Assembly: GCA_034509925.1 (NCBI GenBank)
Contig: CM067538.1
Coordinates: 1,899,501 to 1,963,500 of the forward strand
DNA: 64,000 bases
DNA from: Hirudinaria manillensis
Taxonomy: Eukaryota > Annelida > Clitellata > Hirudinida > Hirudinidae
Direction of reading: 5' to 3'
Each line of letters begins with the position of its first letter. Position 1 is the stretch's first letter. Below the pieces are notes generated by a model. The model saw only the letters and a program-made list of their open reading frames with translations, was not told the origin of the DNA and searched no databases. Positions 40,327 to 53,204 of the stretch are shown piece after piece. A program made the position numbers and the translations under genes.

Positions 40327-41182
40327 TCGAATTGTTTAAAATTTATTTGCGCATTTTCAGCACATTCCTTTGTTGTTATTGAATAAACGTGCTATATTTT
40401 TTTTTTCAAAATGAACTTCTCAAATTTTAATTAATTTAAAAATGACAAAGTAGAATGTTAATCTGGCATAATGGGACCGATTACATGTCCAAAGTGGTAC
40501 AAGCGTACTCTAAAACTTTTTTGGAAGCTGTTTTTTTCTTTAATTAATTAGGACAATTATCTCCAAGATGTGCATGATACCAAGTAATTATTTTCGACAA
40601 AAGTGAAACGCTTCTTTTTATGAAAGTTCAAAATAGGTGGGTTTTCACCCACCCCCCGTGGTGCACCAAACTTACGGATATGCATTTTCATTTCGAATGG
40701 TCTTCAAATTTAGATATCAGTTGCAAGTTGGATAACTCTAAAGCGTCTCATTCCGGACACTACTTGTTATCACTGTTGGATTTTGGAATGATCTCTTGTG
40801 ATTTGTAGAAATTATTCTATTTAATTTTAAACTGATATATTTGACTATTAATAATACTTTCATAAATAATTAAATGTGTATATATTTATCTAATAAAATA
40901 GAAACCATGTTTGTATTTTTCGTAACAGTATGTATCCTAAGAAAACAAGTAATTTTGCATGCGTAATAGTTACAATGGAATATGTGTTTTTATTGTTATA
41001 ATTCTATTTTAATTTTGTAAGATGAAAGACGTTACTTACTTACGCATTAGTCTTTGGTTTTGTATCATTAATTTGTAAATATTTGTTCCCAGCTTTGATC
41101 GGATTTTGATCCAGCGTCGTTATAGGAGGCTTTATTTGGGTGGAGATTTTACTCTGAAGTTTGTTTTAAATTGAAAATTGTC
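40327..41182. other. Intergenic region VCP copy 3 to UBE4B copy 2
   Basis: VCP copy 3 3' untranslated region and flank to about 40690, including the conserved hairpin at 40636-40653. AT-rich sequence and the UBE4B copy 2 promoter and leader follow. No other gene is visible. Confidence 0.6.
40636..40653 (+). other. Conserved 7-bp hairpin downstream of VCP copy 3
   Basis: GGTGGGT, loop TTTC, ACCCACC, followed by C residues, 310 bp after the VCP stop. It matches the hairpin after copy 1 (28896-28913). Confidence 0.55.
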
Positions 41183-44100
41183 ATGAGCGAATTATCGGCT
41201 GAAGAAGTAAGCTAATTTCAGATTTTATTCGTCTTTATCACAGCTGATCAATTTCCATAATTTCGCTTCAATGGATGAACAGCAATTACTTTAAAATCGT
41301 TTTAAGTGTGGCCTCTGTTATGAACGTGTGCATTAAAATTTACGTTTATGTATTATATTTATACCCTTCAAAGTTTTGATGGAAAACATGATATCATCGA
41401 AGCAGTACATGATTAAGCAATTGTTTCAAAACAAAAACAGATTTAACAGTTTATTAATCATTATAACTTTACAAAAATTGCAATAAGAAAAATATTGAAA
41501 ATAGGTAATTAAATAGTTACAATTATATTATTAAATATTATGAAAGGGAGAGAAAAAACAATCATGTAAAGGTTAAGAAATGCCTGCACAAATATACATG
41601 TAATATATTGGTATCGCAAATCAAGATAATGGAGATGGAGTGAATGTAGCAAAGCTTCCAAATGATTCGTGTTCTCTTGACTTAGGTCCGTCAAAGGAGG
41701 CTGGCAAGGTTAAACGCCCCAGGAAGCAACGGCATTAATTCTGCTTTGCAGAGCCCTGCTACAACTCCAACCAATCAAATATCAAACAGTTCAGGTGAGC
41801 TTTGAAAGATGTCCTCCTTGCTTTTGTTTCTTTACCTGTATTAGTATTAGTAATTAATTAGTATTAGTAGGATATTAATAATAGTTTATTTATTTATTTG
41901 TTTGTTAATAACACAAATTTATTATTTTTTTAAAACAGATATTGAACCAATGGAAATAGGTCCCATTCACAATGAGGCTATGTGAGTAACATTTTGTTGT
42001 AATTGTGGAGTGCCATAATATTTAAAAACAGCTTAAAGTCATTATAATATTTTCTGTAAAACTTGTTATTACGAATATTATGGCTATTATTATTATTATT
42101 ATTATTATTATCATCATCATCATCATTAGTGGCTGTTATTATTGTAAAAATCACTTTCTTCTAATTACATTACATGAAAATAATTTAAATTCTTTTTTTG
42201 GCATTTCTCCTTAATTCTGCCAGCATTAAGAGCAAACAAAAGCTCATTTATTGTGTGAAATAAAATATAAAAACCTTAATTTAATAAACATTCTGGTTTC
42301 CAATGGCTGAATAAAGATGGGACTGTGATTGGCCATTATTATATATATTCAAATTAATTGAATTATGAATGCATTATAATAATATTTGTTATGTTATATT
42401 ATTATCAATATTATTAAAAGTTATAAGGTCACTCAATTATTTATTTTGCATTGCCATAAACACATAATTTTCCATAATAATAATACACTTGTTGCATCAC
42501 AAACCAATCGATATCAATTTTGATAAAATGTTGAAAAATCTTGCCCATGTTAAGTTACATGCATTGAGGAGATTTGTAAACAACTGTATTTTTTTTTTAC
42601 ATGGTTACGAGTTTTATTATTATACTAATTCCCTCATTTAACACAAAAAAACTGAAAAGAGCAGCAAAAAAAATAAAACTCAAAGGGCCAGCCTTAAGGA
42701 AGCACATGCTTCCGCTAGTAGACTGACCCATGAAACACAATAAGCAGAAAAGTTAACACAAAAAATTAGGAATGATGGTATATAATTAAATGGTTCCATT
42801 AATCAGAAGGTGCATGTTTTTAAACAATAAATATAGTACAATAACATGTAGTTAAATTAATCCGATAGAGTTAATAATAAAATGTTTTAATGCTTTCTTA
42901 TAAGCATAAAGATTAGAAATGTTGGTAATTTTAAGCGGGACAGCAGAGTAAATTTTTGGTCCCATACAGACAATAGAACGAGAGCCAGTGACAGATTTAG
43001 CAAAAGTCGGTCTATAATTATTAGACGTTCGAACAGAGTATTTGTGTAAGGAGGATATTTTTGAAAACAAGCTATCGAAAAGACGAGGCAGCATGTGATG
43101 ATCTACTTTATACATGAGAATGGCCAAATGGAAATTATTAATTTGATGAATTTTAAGTATGTTTAAATTTGTAAATGCATAATCGGTATGAGAATTATAT
43201 GGCAAACAAAGGGCAACACGTAAGAATTTTTTCTGAAGATTAAGTAAGGGTTTTAAGCAAGTTGAGTAGTTACAAGCCCAAATTAAATTACAATAGTTTA
43301 AATATGGATAGATAAATGAATAATACAATGTAATTACTGTTTTTATATTTATATAACGACGTATGCGATAAATTAAGCCAATATTTCAGTATTTTGTTTT
43401 GATGTAATTTATTTTAATAATATATTTTCATAATTTATTTTTATTTGCATTAGGAAAATTACTCCTCATAAGTTTGAGTTGATGGAAGTTGATCAGAAAA
43501 GCCATGCAGCTCAAATAAAGGTAAACAATTTAAAACATTTTAAAAGTGTTTGTTGGATCTCGTGTTAATTGGTAACTGATTATTAATAGTATGATTATTG
43601 TGAATTATTATTATTATTATTATTATTATTGTTATTATTATGATTGGAAATCATTCAATGTTCTAAATTATTTACATATTTACACAATAATTATTAATAT
43701 TACATATTAATATTAGTAAGTTTCTGATGCATTAGGAATTGAATTGTTGTAGAAGTCAACATTGATCTTAACAAAGTAAATAAAATTAGGCCATTACTAC
43801 CGAATGTTTATTTATTTATTTACTTATTTATTATTATTAATTAATTTATTTATTTCAATTCTACAAATCCCTTTTGATTGTTTATGCATCATCAGGTGAC
43901 GTCGGGCTTATTGGCAATGGTGAAAAGATTGCTTACCAGGGAATTTGTGGACGTTGCCAGTAGTGCTACCAATGACCTGGCAGACTATGATGGCCTGGCA
44001 GAAGCAATAGGTAGATTAAAATATTCTGTTGATTCACAAAACTCAATAAATGCTAATTTCACAAAAAAACGTTTGTGCATTAAAGATTAATTAATGCAAA

Positions 44101-47100
44101 ATTAGTCTGACATTAAATTAAATTTTTGAACGTAATCATTATTATATTTCATTGCTACCAGTAACAGAAAGCCATGTAATTAGTAATTCGATTGGATTTC
44201 AGCCTCCGGTAACTTAAAAAGTGCGGACGGATCGATTTCTCGTGCCATGGTTTGCAACCTCGTGAGTTTCCTGCCTCCGGCCGCTGCCGAGAACTCCGGC
44301 GATGCGGAGACGTCCGCTCCCCTCGCCGCTCGTCCTTCTCTGTCGCCCGCCTCTCCTCCTGCGTCGACCGTGGACATGTCCTCCGTCGACGCCCAGATGC
44401 TTCGGTATTTATTCGACATAATCGTCAAAGCGAATGACGAATCTACGGACATTTTCTACAAGAAGAACAAGGACAGGCTGCCGTTGGATAAATTCCTATT
44501 TAGTTTGAAAGAAGCCTCGTACAAGCACGTCATCCTAGTCCTCTTAGGTCATTTCACGAGACCTAGACTGCCGGGCTTGAGGTCTTTGCTCCTTCCTCAC
44601 TTGCTCGATTCTTCGACATCCTGCGAGGCGCTCGAAGCGATATGCGAGCTTGCGGCGGCCATTTCTAGGGAAACCGTCGGAGCCGTGTTCGGACCTGTTC
44701 TCTTCGACCTGAGGCAGAGGATGCTTCAGTTAAGTGTGGACGACGTGACTTGCGTCGCTTTGCTCGAGCTTCTGAGTAGGATGACTGCCGTCAAAATTAA
44801 AAACGCTCAACCCATCTGTGACTTAATGGTGAACCTGTCCAATTGGAACCCTATTCCCTTCCTGGGCAACGAAGGGTTGGAGCTGCAGACGAATTCGTAT
44901 TTGGGGCCCTTTCTGTCTCTTAGCATTCTCGCCGAAGACGATCCTCGCATCGTGGAAAAGTATTTCCAGAGCGGCGACGTGGAGGGCGACAAGGTGAAGA
45001 TGACTGCCGACGTCCTCCACACGAGCGTCTCCCAAATGAGAAAATCTTTGTTCGGCGTCGTCGAAAATTGTTTACGATACGTACGCACAAGAGAAACCAT
45101 GCTTGGTTACTTTGCCCATGTCCTTGCATCCAATGTCAAGAAATCCCAGATCGTTTCCGACATTCACGTCATGAGCACCGACGGGTTTATGATGAACGTG
45201 ACTAGCATCATGCAAATGCTGCTAAAACCAGTTGACATTTCGAAGGTCGATCCGTTATACCCTTTCCACCCGAAAGCCAAGATGGTTCTTTCTGCGGACA
45301 CCGCACGACTTAAAGCGACCTCAAAGGAAGTCACCTCATGGATTTCTACCATCAACGGTTTCCAAAATCAGCCAAAGTTCTCCACGGAGTGCTTTTTCAT
45401 GACCATTCAGTACCACCATCTGTCCATCGTGCCACTGATACACAAGTATCAGAGATCATTGAGAGTCATGAGAGAATTCGAAACGCTCATTGCAGAACTG
45501 GAAAAGGTCGAACCCTACTGGAAGCATACGGCCATGGCCTCGAGGAATAGAAGTTTGTTGGAAAGGTGGAAGTCGCAAGCGGACAGGATCAAGAAGGGTT
45601 CCGTGGTCATGGGAGTGGCTTTGCTGGATTCCGAATTGGTTTACAGGATCTGCTTTGTTTACTCTCTGATGTCCAGATTTCTGCTCCAGCTTCTCACCAA
45701 CGACGACGGCAGTCATGTCTTCTCCGTAACTGCTGCGGCCCCCATGAACTTCGCGGCCCTGCCCGAATTCTTTGTCGAGGATTTTGCCGAAATATTTCTC
45801 TTCATCCTCCAGCATTCGCCGGTCTTGATATCTGAACAGATAGTCAACGACATAGCGGCCCTGATATTGGTCATCGTGTGTAACCACCACTTCATCACCA
45901 ATAGATACGTCGTGGCGAAACTCGTGGAGATCATGTACCTGGTCAATCCGGCCGTCCAGCCGTACACAAAGAACTTCAACGAAGCCGTCTTTAACCACAG
46001 ACTGGCCTCGGAGCACCTGGTCCCCGCCCTCATGAAGTTCTACTGCGACGTGGAATCGACCGGCGCCAGCAGCGAATTTTACGACAAGTTTTCCATTCGA
46101 TTCCACCTGAGCATCATCTTCAAGTTCCTGTGGGAGAGGCCTGCTTTCCAGGCTCGATTCATCGAGGAGGCTGGCGGACTGAACTTCGTCAAGTTCGTGA
46201 ACATGCTGATGAACGACACCACCTACCTCCTGGACGAAAGCATGGAAACGCTGAAGAGGATCCGTGAACTCCAGGACCTCCAGGAAGATCGTTCCAGATG
46301 GAACAAACTCAACGATGTGAGTGACTTTTTAATGATTGCATGGAAACGAAGAGGATGTTATGTTATGTTATATTATGACATTCTATGTTATGTTATGCTG
46401 TGCTACGTTATGCTATGTTGTGTTAAGGTTGTTGTTACTCTTTGTGGGTCGATTTGAAGATTTGATCATCAACTAATATCTATGTATATTCTGACTTTAT
46501 AAACCTAAATATAAATATAAATAAACCTATATTGGATTAGTTGTTTATATTTATATGATGATTTGAATTTTCAATCGTTTATAATAGAAAAATAATTGAC
46601 TTTGAATCTTCATAGATTTCTTTTTTATTCCTACTGCAGACTGAACAGCAAGCAAAGCAAAGAGAATTGAGTCAGGAAGAGAGGCAGTGCAAGTCCTACT
46701 TAACTCTTGCCTCTGAAACCGTCGAAATGTTTCATTATCTCACGGAAAAAATCCAGGATCAGTTTCTGATTCCGGTACCTTTTAACTTTTGTTCTCTCTC
46801 TTTCTTCCTCTCTAATGCATCTAATTAGATTTTCTATTGATTGGCAATCATTAACATATTTATAATTAATGTATTTGCATGTTTTGGCAACAGAATATAC
46901 ATCACTATACTTCACAAATACTTTAATAATTACAAGTGTGATTGATGTTTAATTACAATGTTGATGTTATATTGTGTTAATCATTAGTTACAGTTAATTA
47001 ATTAATTTATTTTATTTATTGCAGCAATTGGCTGATAGACTGGCAGCCATGCTGAACTTCAACCTCCAGCAACTCTGCGGACCAAAGTGCAGCAACTTAA

Positions 47101-48594
47101 AAGTCCAAAACCCTTCCAAGTACTATTGGAACCCGAAGAAGTTGCTCGGACAACTGATCGACATTTACCTCCACCTCGCCAGAAGTCCTTTGTTTCCGGA
47201 GGCCATTGCCAATGACGAGGTTTGAATTTCTTTAGGTTTTGGAATCTTATTTATTTATTTGTTTGTTTATTTATTTATTTTTCTAAACAAATGTTATTTA
47301 TCTAAAATTATTGTTGAATTTTTGGATTGCTAAAAAATCTGAGTTCTCAGAATCTGGATTCTGCTTTTGGATGGGTTCATGGTTATTTAAGTTATTCGGT
47401 TAATCTCGGCTATTTTTAGATTTCACATTTAGATCCGTGTAAGTATAGTGTAAGCATTGCCTTGAACTAAGTCAATATCAATTCATATAGTTGTAATATT
47501 TATTGAAGTGCATTGCAAACCTTTCTGTAGTCTACATCTTTTGATATTTACCAGGTTCACTTCAGCGAGGTTTTTTTAACAGAGCCATTAATATTGCAAG
47601 AGTAAAATATTGGCACACTTTCATTCATCCGGCATTCATTCATTCATCCATCCATCCATTCATTCATTCATTTGTGTCATCTCCTTTGCAGAGATCCTAC
47701 AAGAAAGAGCTCTTCTTCGATGCCATTTCAAAGATCGTGAAAGCCAACATCAAAAGTAGGTCAGAAGTGGAACAGTTTGAGAAGCTCAGTGAAAAGGTGG
47801 AAAGAATTGTTGTCGAAAAGCAGAAGATGGAGGTCGATTATGGAGATATTCCAGACGAGTTCAGAGGTTAGTTTTAGGGTTAGGGGTTAGGGATTAGCTG
47901 TAAAGTGTTATTGCCAAATATATAAACATATCACTAGTTTAATTATTATTATTAGCAGGTATTTTATTTTGTTTATACTGTTTGTGAATCAATAGCTAAA
48001 TAACAACAAAAATATATTTAAATTATAAAATCATATTGTTAATTCTTTTTGTTTTAGTAATACTGTTATAATAGAGGTGCCTTGTTAATTATTACTAAAT
48101 TATCAAAAAACTTTCAATTGTTTAATTAATTAATTTAACTAATATAATATTTAGTTCTGACCTACTTTAATTATTTAGATCCGCTGATGGACACCCTGAT
48201 GACAGACCCGGTCCAGCTACCCTCAGGTACAGTCATGGACAAAAAGGTCATCCTCAGGCATCTCTTGAATTCACAGACTGATCCCTTCAACAGGCAGCCA
48301 CTTACTGAAGATCAATTAACACCACGTTCGTTTTTTTTCTTTTGTTGTTTATTTGATTCAAAATATCATTACTAAATTAATTTTTATTAAAATTATTATT
48401 TTTATCAATTATTATTAAATTAGTTTTTTTTATAGGGGCTGGCTAAGTAATTTTAACATTTACCTTTATTTTAAATAGATAAATTTCAATTAAATCACAC
48501 TGTTAATGTTTGTATGTTTCTATGGACAGTACCAGAATTAAAGGCTAGGATTGCTCAATGGACAGAGCAGAAGAAGAACGAGATATCCAACTAG
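41183..48594 (+). CDS. UBE4B: UBE4B/Ufd2-type ubiquitin chain elongation factor E4, copy 2 (canonical)
   Basis: Eleven phase-consistent exons, 1062 residues: 41183-41206, 41686-41794, 41939-41981, 43454-43520, 43896-44010, 44203-46316, 46640-46774, 47025-47219, 47692-47866, 48179-48325, 48530-48594. It begins MSELSAEE then VRQRRLARL, the conserved UBE4B N-terminus. The long exon has a Ser/Pro/Ala-rich stretch and the Ufd2 core ([58 protein letters not shown]). Then come [17 protein letters not shown] and the U-box at about 993-1050 ([28 protein letters not shown]). This is the copy closest to vertebrate UBE4B and is probably the ancestral one. Its long exon is visibly GC-richer than that of copy 1. 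Intron 3 (41982-43453) contains a LINE fragment. Role as for copy 1: E4 ligase acting with p97. Confidence 0.97.
42685..42729 (-). other. LINE 3'-terminal hairpin
   Basis: Nested stems: outer gggtcagtct with aggctggccc, inner cggaagc with gcttcc. The same structure with compensating or wobble changes ends the LINE at 53763-53808. It is probably the template-recognition signal for the element's reverse transcriptase. Confidence 0.7.
42685..43335 (-). mobile_element. LINE (CR1/L2/Crack-like) ORF2 3' end in UBE4B copy 2 intron 3
   Basis: A minus-strand 158-codon frame (43328-42852) reads [50 protein letters not shown] and GPKIYSAVP, a typical ORF2 tail of CR1/L2-group elements. It is followed by a 3' untranslated tail that ends in a strong hairpin (42729-42685). 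5'-truncated, as usual for LINEs, and antisense to the host gene. Confidence 0.85.
46350..46428. repeat. Degenerate (TTATG)n pentanucleotide repeat
   Basis: About fifteen imperfect copies of ttatg/ctatg/ttgtg immediately after the donor of UBE4B copy 2 exon 6. Reading through it would add Tyr/Val/Met-Leu-Cys repeats, which are not coding. Confidence 0.8.
47630..47672. repeat. (CATT)n/(CATC)n tetranucleotide repeat
   Basis: Tandem cattcatt/catccatc just upstream of the acceptor of UBE4B copy 2 exon 9. Short telomere-like ttagggttagggg sequence occurs on the other side of that exon at 47872-47897. Confidence 0.8.
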
Positions 48595-49168
48595 CAATGT
48601 TTCTGAATATGACTATGATGAATTGGCTGGGTTTCTTTTTTTTTTTTTTGATAACTGCCAAAGATGTTTCTGTTTGTTGAACTTGCATACAACTGGGAAT
48701 GTATTTTTGAATGCCCATAAAGAGTTTCTTGCATGACCATCAAGTCTGGAAAAAATTGTTCGCTGTGACACCTTAGGGTTGGTTTTTAAAAATAAGCGCT
48801 ACTTATGTACGAATTGACGAGCAATGGAAAAAGGTGAGATTGTGACGACTTTATGATGCTAAAGTTGCTTTCTAAGTTGCAGCTAATACTTTAAACGTAA
48901 AGTCAAAGTGAATACATCGCATGGCAATTTGAGCTGCTTTTGCGAATTAATCTGAAGAAAAAGCTTCTCATTTGATTGGAGCATGTAAGAAAAATCGGCA
49001 GAGGTCGTCATATGCGTTTACTTAACCAGAATAACAAACATGAAATGACAAAAACGTTTTTAAAATAAGTTACAAGGAGTCGCCGGAGAAAATCTTTTTA
49101 ATGTTTCCAGCGGTTTCTGTGGATTTTTTTGCGCTGGAAAGGCTTTCTAAACAAAAAAAGACATTTTT
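48595..49168. other. Convergent intergenic region UBE4B copy 2 / CAP gene
   Basis: 3' untranslated regions of both genes. No repeat or extra gene recognised. A short extra frame at 49060-49146 (minus) could be a further CAP exon only through a 28-bp intron, which is improbable. Confidence 0.5.
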
Positions 49169-50617
49169 TCATACCTCGTCAACGATTCCATCTTGGATGG
49201 GCGTATGAGGTGTCGCGTGGCTGCATCCAATATGCGACAATATTGTAATTCATTATGTTAATTATTAATGATAAACTATTACCTTATTTCGACACGTTTA
49301 TTAATTATGAAACAAAAAAAAATACAATAAGATTATAAAAAGCAGTATCTATACCTCTTGCGGACGTCATCGTCACAATCGGAACATAACCCGTTTCTAC
49401 AAGTTTGATTGGAGCTTTTACATCTGCTGCACGCACTTCCTTCGATGTATGGTCTTGCGTCTGCTTCATTGCCGCTACAATTCAGTAGATTCAGGGAAAT
49501 AATAAATTATTTTTAAGACACTTAGATAATATACTCTTGCCTTACATATAATTATAAATATCAAATAAAGGCATAAAATATCTAAACTAAAAACTGCTGG
49601 AAAATTTTTTTTAAAACTTTGCCAAATAATCAAGCCGAACCTCGGCTTGTAATTGCAGACGACAAAGTAATTTACGGACGGGAGACCACTTTCTTTCAAT
49701 GGATCACAGATGGCGTACGAGCATCCTACCTCGTCTGTTTCTGCCCAAACTACCTGGAACAGATAAAATCGAAGTGGGATATATACACTATAGTTACTAC
49801 TTACACATAGTAACACAGCTTTTTTCCTTTATCTTCTTTAAGGCATATTCTATTCTTTAAGTAGCATCCATCGTCTTAATTATATTAACATAAGTTTCTT
49901 TATAACAATCATAATATCAGTTCTTTATCTCGAATTCAAGCGAATTTAAACCAATTTAAATCTTAAGTCCTTTCTAAAGTTCTGGCCGAAAGGTAATGAT
50001 ATCCAAAGGCAAATACTTAACCCTAACCTGAGTGTAGTGTTCACAGGAGGTGAGACAAAAGTTGAGAGTGTAGTTGTAATCGACCTTTTCGTCGTACCAG
50101 GCCTCGACAGCCAAGGTAAAGTCGAAGGTTTCGTTGTCCGACACAGGAATGGCGAACAAGTTCTGACCGACAAATTCGGTCTCCTGGTGATCGTATTTGC
50201 ACGATTGTGCCACTTCTTTTGCTTGTAGCGCTAACTGCTCGTTCCATTTCTGATTCAATAAGTTAGAAATTAGGCTTTGATTCGAAAGATCAGGTTGCAA
50301 ATTATTATGAAAGTCTGCAATTAACGTCGGATTTAAGATAAACTAATAATTGTTTGTTACTTGTAATTACTAATGTCTTGGATGAGTTAACAATCAATCC
50401 AGATAATCAAATCTCAACAAACTAGGAACTGCATATCAGAGGCATGCTCTCTTCTTCTGTAAGCATTGTGAGCGCCGAGCATAAGTTCTGGAAAGTTATC
50501 CAAGGTTTTTCCAGTTTCCCGCGCAACGAACAGAGAAACGACCAGACGAATGGGAATGAATTCAAGTAACAAGATAAACTTCATCATGACTCTGTTATCC
50601 TTCATACTGATCCCCAT
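49169..50617 (-). CDS. Secreted CAP-domain (SCP/CRISP/Ag5/PR-1) protein
   Basis: Five phase-consistent exons: 50617-50423, 50249-50028, 49753-49641, 49474-49355, 49220-49169, giving 233 residues with the first ATG. A hydrophobic signal peptide follows an inner Met (MKFILLLEFIPIRLVVSLFV), so translation may start at that Met. CAP motifs follow: HNAYRRREH, then KWNEQLALQAKEVAQSC, VGQNL, VEAWYDEKVDYNY, CEHYTQVVWAETDEVGCSYA and YFVVCNYKP. The putative active histidine (CAP2/CAP1 HYTQVVW) is kept. After the domain lies a CRISP-like cysteine-rich hinge (PYIEGSACSRCKSSNQTCRN, LCSDCD). CAP proteins are extracellular and act in many ways (sterol binding, protease-like, signalling), so no specific role can be given. 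The first donor (gtttgt) is weak, but the join restores the CAP fold. Confidence 0.85.
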
Positions 50618-51899
50618 CTCATATAAATACGAAACATTGTACTAGTCGTGCATCTGCAAGGCGAGTGGTTTTCAATTAAGTCTGTGATATTTAGCTTGCC
50701 TGGTCGACCTTTAGGCTATTTTCTACTAACCAAAAATATGATTAATTTCTTTGAATTTGGAGAAAAAAAAAGTGACAATTTGCCTGAAAATATCTAAAAA
50801 TTTAAGCTGCATTTAGATTTACGTGTTCCTTACTTTCAGTCCTATTTCCTTTTACTAATTTATTTCGAATCCTAATGAATACTCTGTCTTGGTAAAGAGC
50901 AGAACAATATAGTTAACTTTATTATCCATATATTTGTGAATTATTAGTAGCCGGTAATTGTGGCCACAATTAAAAATCGTTTTATTAAAATGGCGATTGA
51001 TTCGAAATGGATGCGAAGGTGGTGTTATTGGAAGTAAATCGTAAATTAAATTAATTCATAACTTTTTTAATAAATCATTAAATAATACACTAATATACTA
51101 ACAATCATTCCATGCAACCTTGTCAGCCACGGGTATTGCAAACCAGTTGCAAACTGGTGCTTTATTTTGGTATTTCCAAAACCGATGTCAATCGATTCAC
51201 AGGCGAAAGACAATCGCAGGATTGGATTTTATTTCGCTAAACCGCAGACTGAAACCAACGTTTTACGAAGTCAACTTAACGAATTATTAAATGGAAGAAA
51301 ATTAAATTAAGAAAACTTCATTTATTTTGTCAATAATCATTGAAAATAAAGCTAATCCCTCAAAATTGTCAAAAAATTCGATCGAGGTGAAATTCTAACA
51401 GAGGTGAAAATTCCTGGTTTGAACTATCACATTAGATATGGAATGAAGGTAGTTTTTGAAGATCAAGCAATGTTTAACAAATACATCCTTAATTTAGATG
51501 AAAGTGATTATTCTGAATTAAAACCATAAATGGTATAATAACCTATAAACACGAGTTTAGATTTATTGATGCAACAAATTAAAACCTAGAAGACAAGAAA
51601 TATTAAGTCGAATAACTTTTATATGTTTGATTCAGAATTCAAATAAATCTTGCTGATGCTAACATCAAATAAAATGTTATTAACGAAGGAATAATAACTG
51701 TCAGGCAGAATTCTGTTTTGGCCAGTTGTCACGGATTCATGAAGAAATCCTTGTCTGATAAGTAATTAACCAAAAACTGTAAAATAAAAGTCAAATATTT
51801 ACCAATTTACAACTTAATTGACAGCTTCGGAGCAGAAACTGGTGTCAGAAACAGAAGAAATTCAAATGATTGAGGTGCTAAGAAATTGGAATTCCGAAT
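50618..51899. other. Intergenic region with no gene recognised
   Basis: AT-rich sequence, presumably with the CAP gene promoter next to 50618 and the 3' flank of the next minus-strand ORF near 51899. No open frame of note, RNA gene or repeat was seen. Confidence 0.5.
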
Positions 51900-52526
51900 T
51901 CAAATTCGGCCACCTACGATCTCATTAACAGGCATGATCTTGCGCTTAATTTTCTTCGCTTTCAATTGAAGAGATTTTAAAATAGAATTCAATCCACAAC
52001 ACAAGATAACTATGATCGGTACAAGAGCCAGGGAAAGACCGAACACGAGCGCTGTCTCCACTTTAGAGACCCTCTCTGTTGACTCGCCGTGGAAGTAGCT
52101 CACCGTGGTACTGCAACTCAAGTTTTTCGTGAAGTTTCGATGTACCCATCGGAAGAATTTCCTGGCCCAGTGTCCCATTTTTGCCCTGTCCTTCGTCATT
52201 TTGAATCCTCTTCTAGCATAGGGGTTAATGCCATGCCAATGTCCTGCATCGGTGTTGGAGTCAGAGGTGATGGATGAATTTGCCATGTTCTCAGACGGAG
52301 TTGTTGCCAGTATGAAACTCGTTGGCAGTTTAGAAGATGAAGGCCTCATAATTTCTCTGCTCTTTCCATCGGAAGTTGTTGAACTGTTCGGGAAAACCGT
52401 CGATGCATTTTTCACGATGGATGGAGTGAGGCGGAAGTCGAATATCGGACTGGCGGATCCGTTGGAGCCTACTGCGCCATGAAGATTCATCGTCCAATAC
52501 ATTAATGCGGAACAGTATATTAGCAT
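51900..52526 (-). CDS. Uncharacterised single-pass membrane protein, 208 aa
   Basis: Uninterrupted frame from ATG to TGA. It starts with a short hydrophobic leader (MLIYCSALMYWTMNL), followed by a Ser/Thr/Asn-rich region with several N-glycosylation sequons (NGS, NAS, NSS, NFT, NLS). There is one clear membrane segment at about 158-180 (ALVFGLSLALVPIIVILCC), then a Lys/Arg-rich tail (LKAKKIKRKIM). This is the layout of a type I surface protein with its N-terminus outside and a short basic cytosolic tail. No known domain is recognised. It could be one exon of a larger gene. Length, composition and topology make a real gene likely, but function is unknown. Confidence 0.45.
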   Translation of the reverse strand: MLIYCSALMYWTMNLHGAVGSNGSASPIFDFRLTPSIVKNASTVFPNSSTTSDGKSREIMRPSSSKLPTSFILATTPSENMANSSITSDSNTDAGHWHGINPYARRGFKMTKDRAKMGHWARKFFRWVHRNFTKNLSCSTTVSYFHGESTERVSKVETALVFGLSLALVPIIVILCCGLNSILKSLQLKAKKIKRKIMPVNEIVGGRI

Positions 52527-53160
52527 CTTAGACGTTTAAATTGAGTCTAATATAAATTAAATATAATATAAAACTAATTTGTTGTGTTATAATGATAGTT
52601 TAGCAAAATCTAAAGATTATTGTTATTTAATATTACGAATTAATTCGAAATGCAGTGTCTATCACTTCAAATTCCAAAGACTCTTCTATTTCAAGCCTAG
52701 ATTTTTATAGCGGAAGGAAATCGTTAAAGACAAACAATCCAATTGGTGCGTCCTTTCACGGAACACAAAAACGTACAAAAAACTTGTGAGAAGCGCATCG
52801 AATGTTTAATAAATCTTTTAACAAAATATTAATTAATCCCCATTTTATGACGCAAATTTCAGAACAGTCAATGCGGATCATGACACGCTGGGTGTAATAA
52901 AAAGTGTGAGTTTTTTTTATTGTTATTATTATCATTATTAAGGGGATAGTTTTTAACATTTTATTCAACGGTTTTCAAACCGATTCTCACGTTAAATTGT
53001 TGTGCCACGTTGGATATCGGATAAAAATTGTGAAACCCATAAATTTTATCGCGTTTGCAAAAAGAGAATTAGTATCACTTAGTCTATAATGAATGCTGAG
53101 TAACTGACTGAAGAAAGCAACTCATAGGCGGGAATCTTTAGTAAATCAACCCGATCAGAT
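52527..53160. other. Intergenic region with telomere-like motifs at its right end
   Basis: AT-rich, with no gene seen. Near its right end, 53160-53201 has degenerate telomere-like units (cctaacctaaccc, ccctaaccctaccct) directly before LINE-derived sequence. Confidence 0.4.
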
Positions 53161-53204
53161 CCTAACCTAACCCAACTCAGATCCACACCCTAACCCTACC
53201 CTAC

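Noticed and set aside
41509..41694. 61-codon minus ORF overlapping UBE4B copy 2 exon 2
   Set aside because: Antisense shadow of intron and exon sequence. The plus frame carries the conserved RRLARL motif.
49060..49146. Extra CAP exon (KAFPAQKNP... frame) beyond 49169
   Set aside because: Would need an intron of only 28 bp. The in-frame TGA at 49169-49171 is a simpler end.
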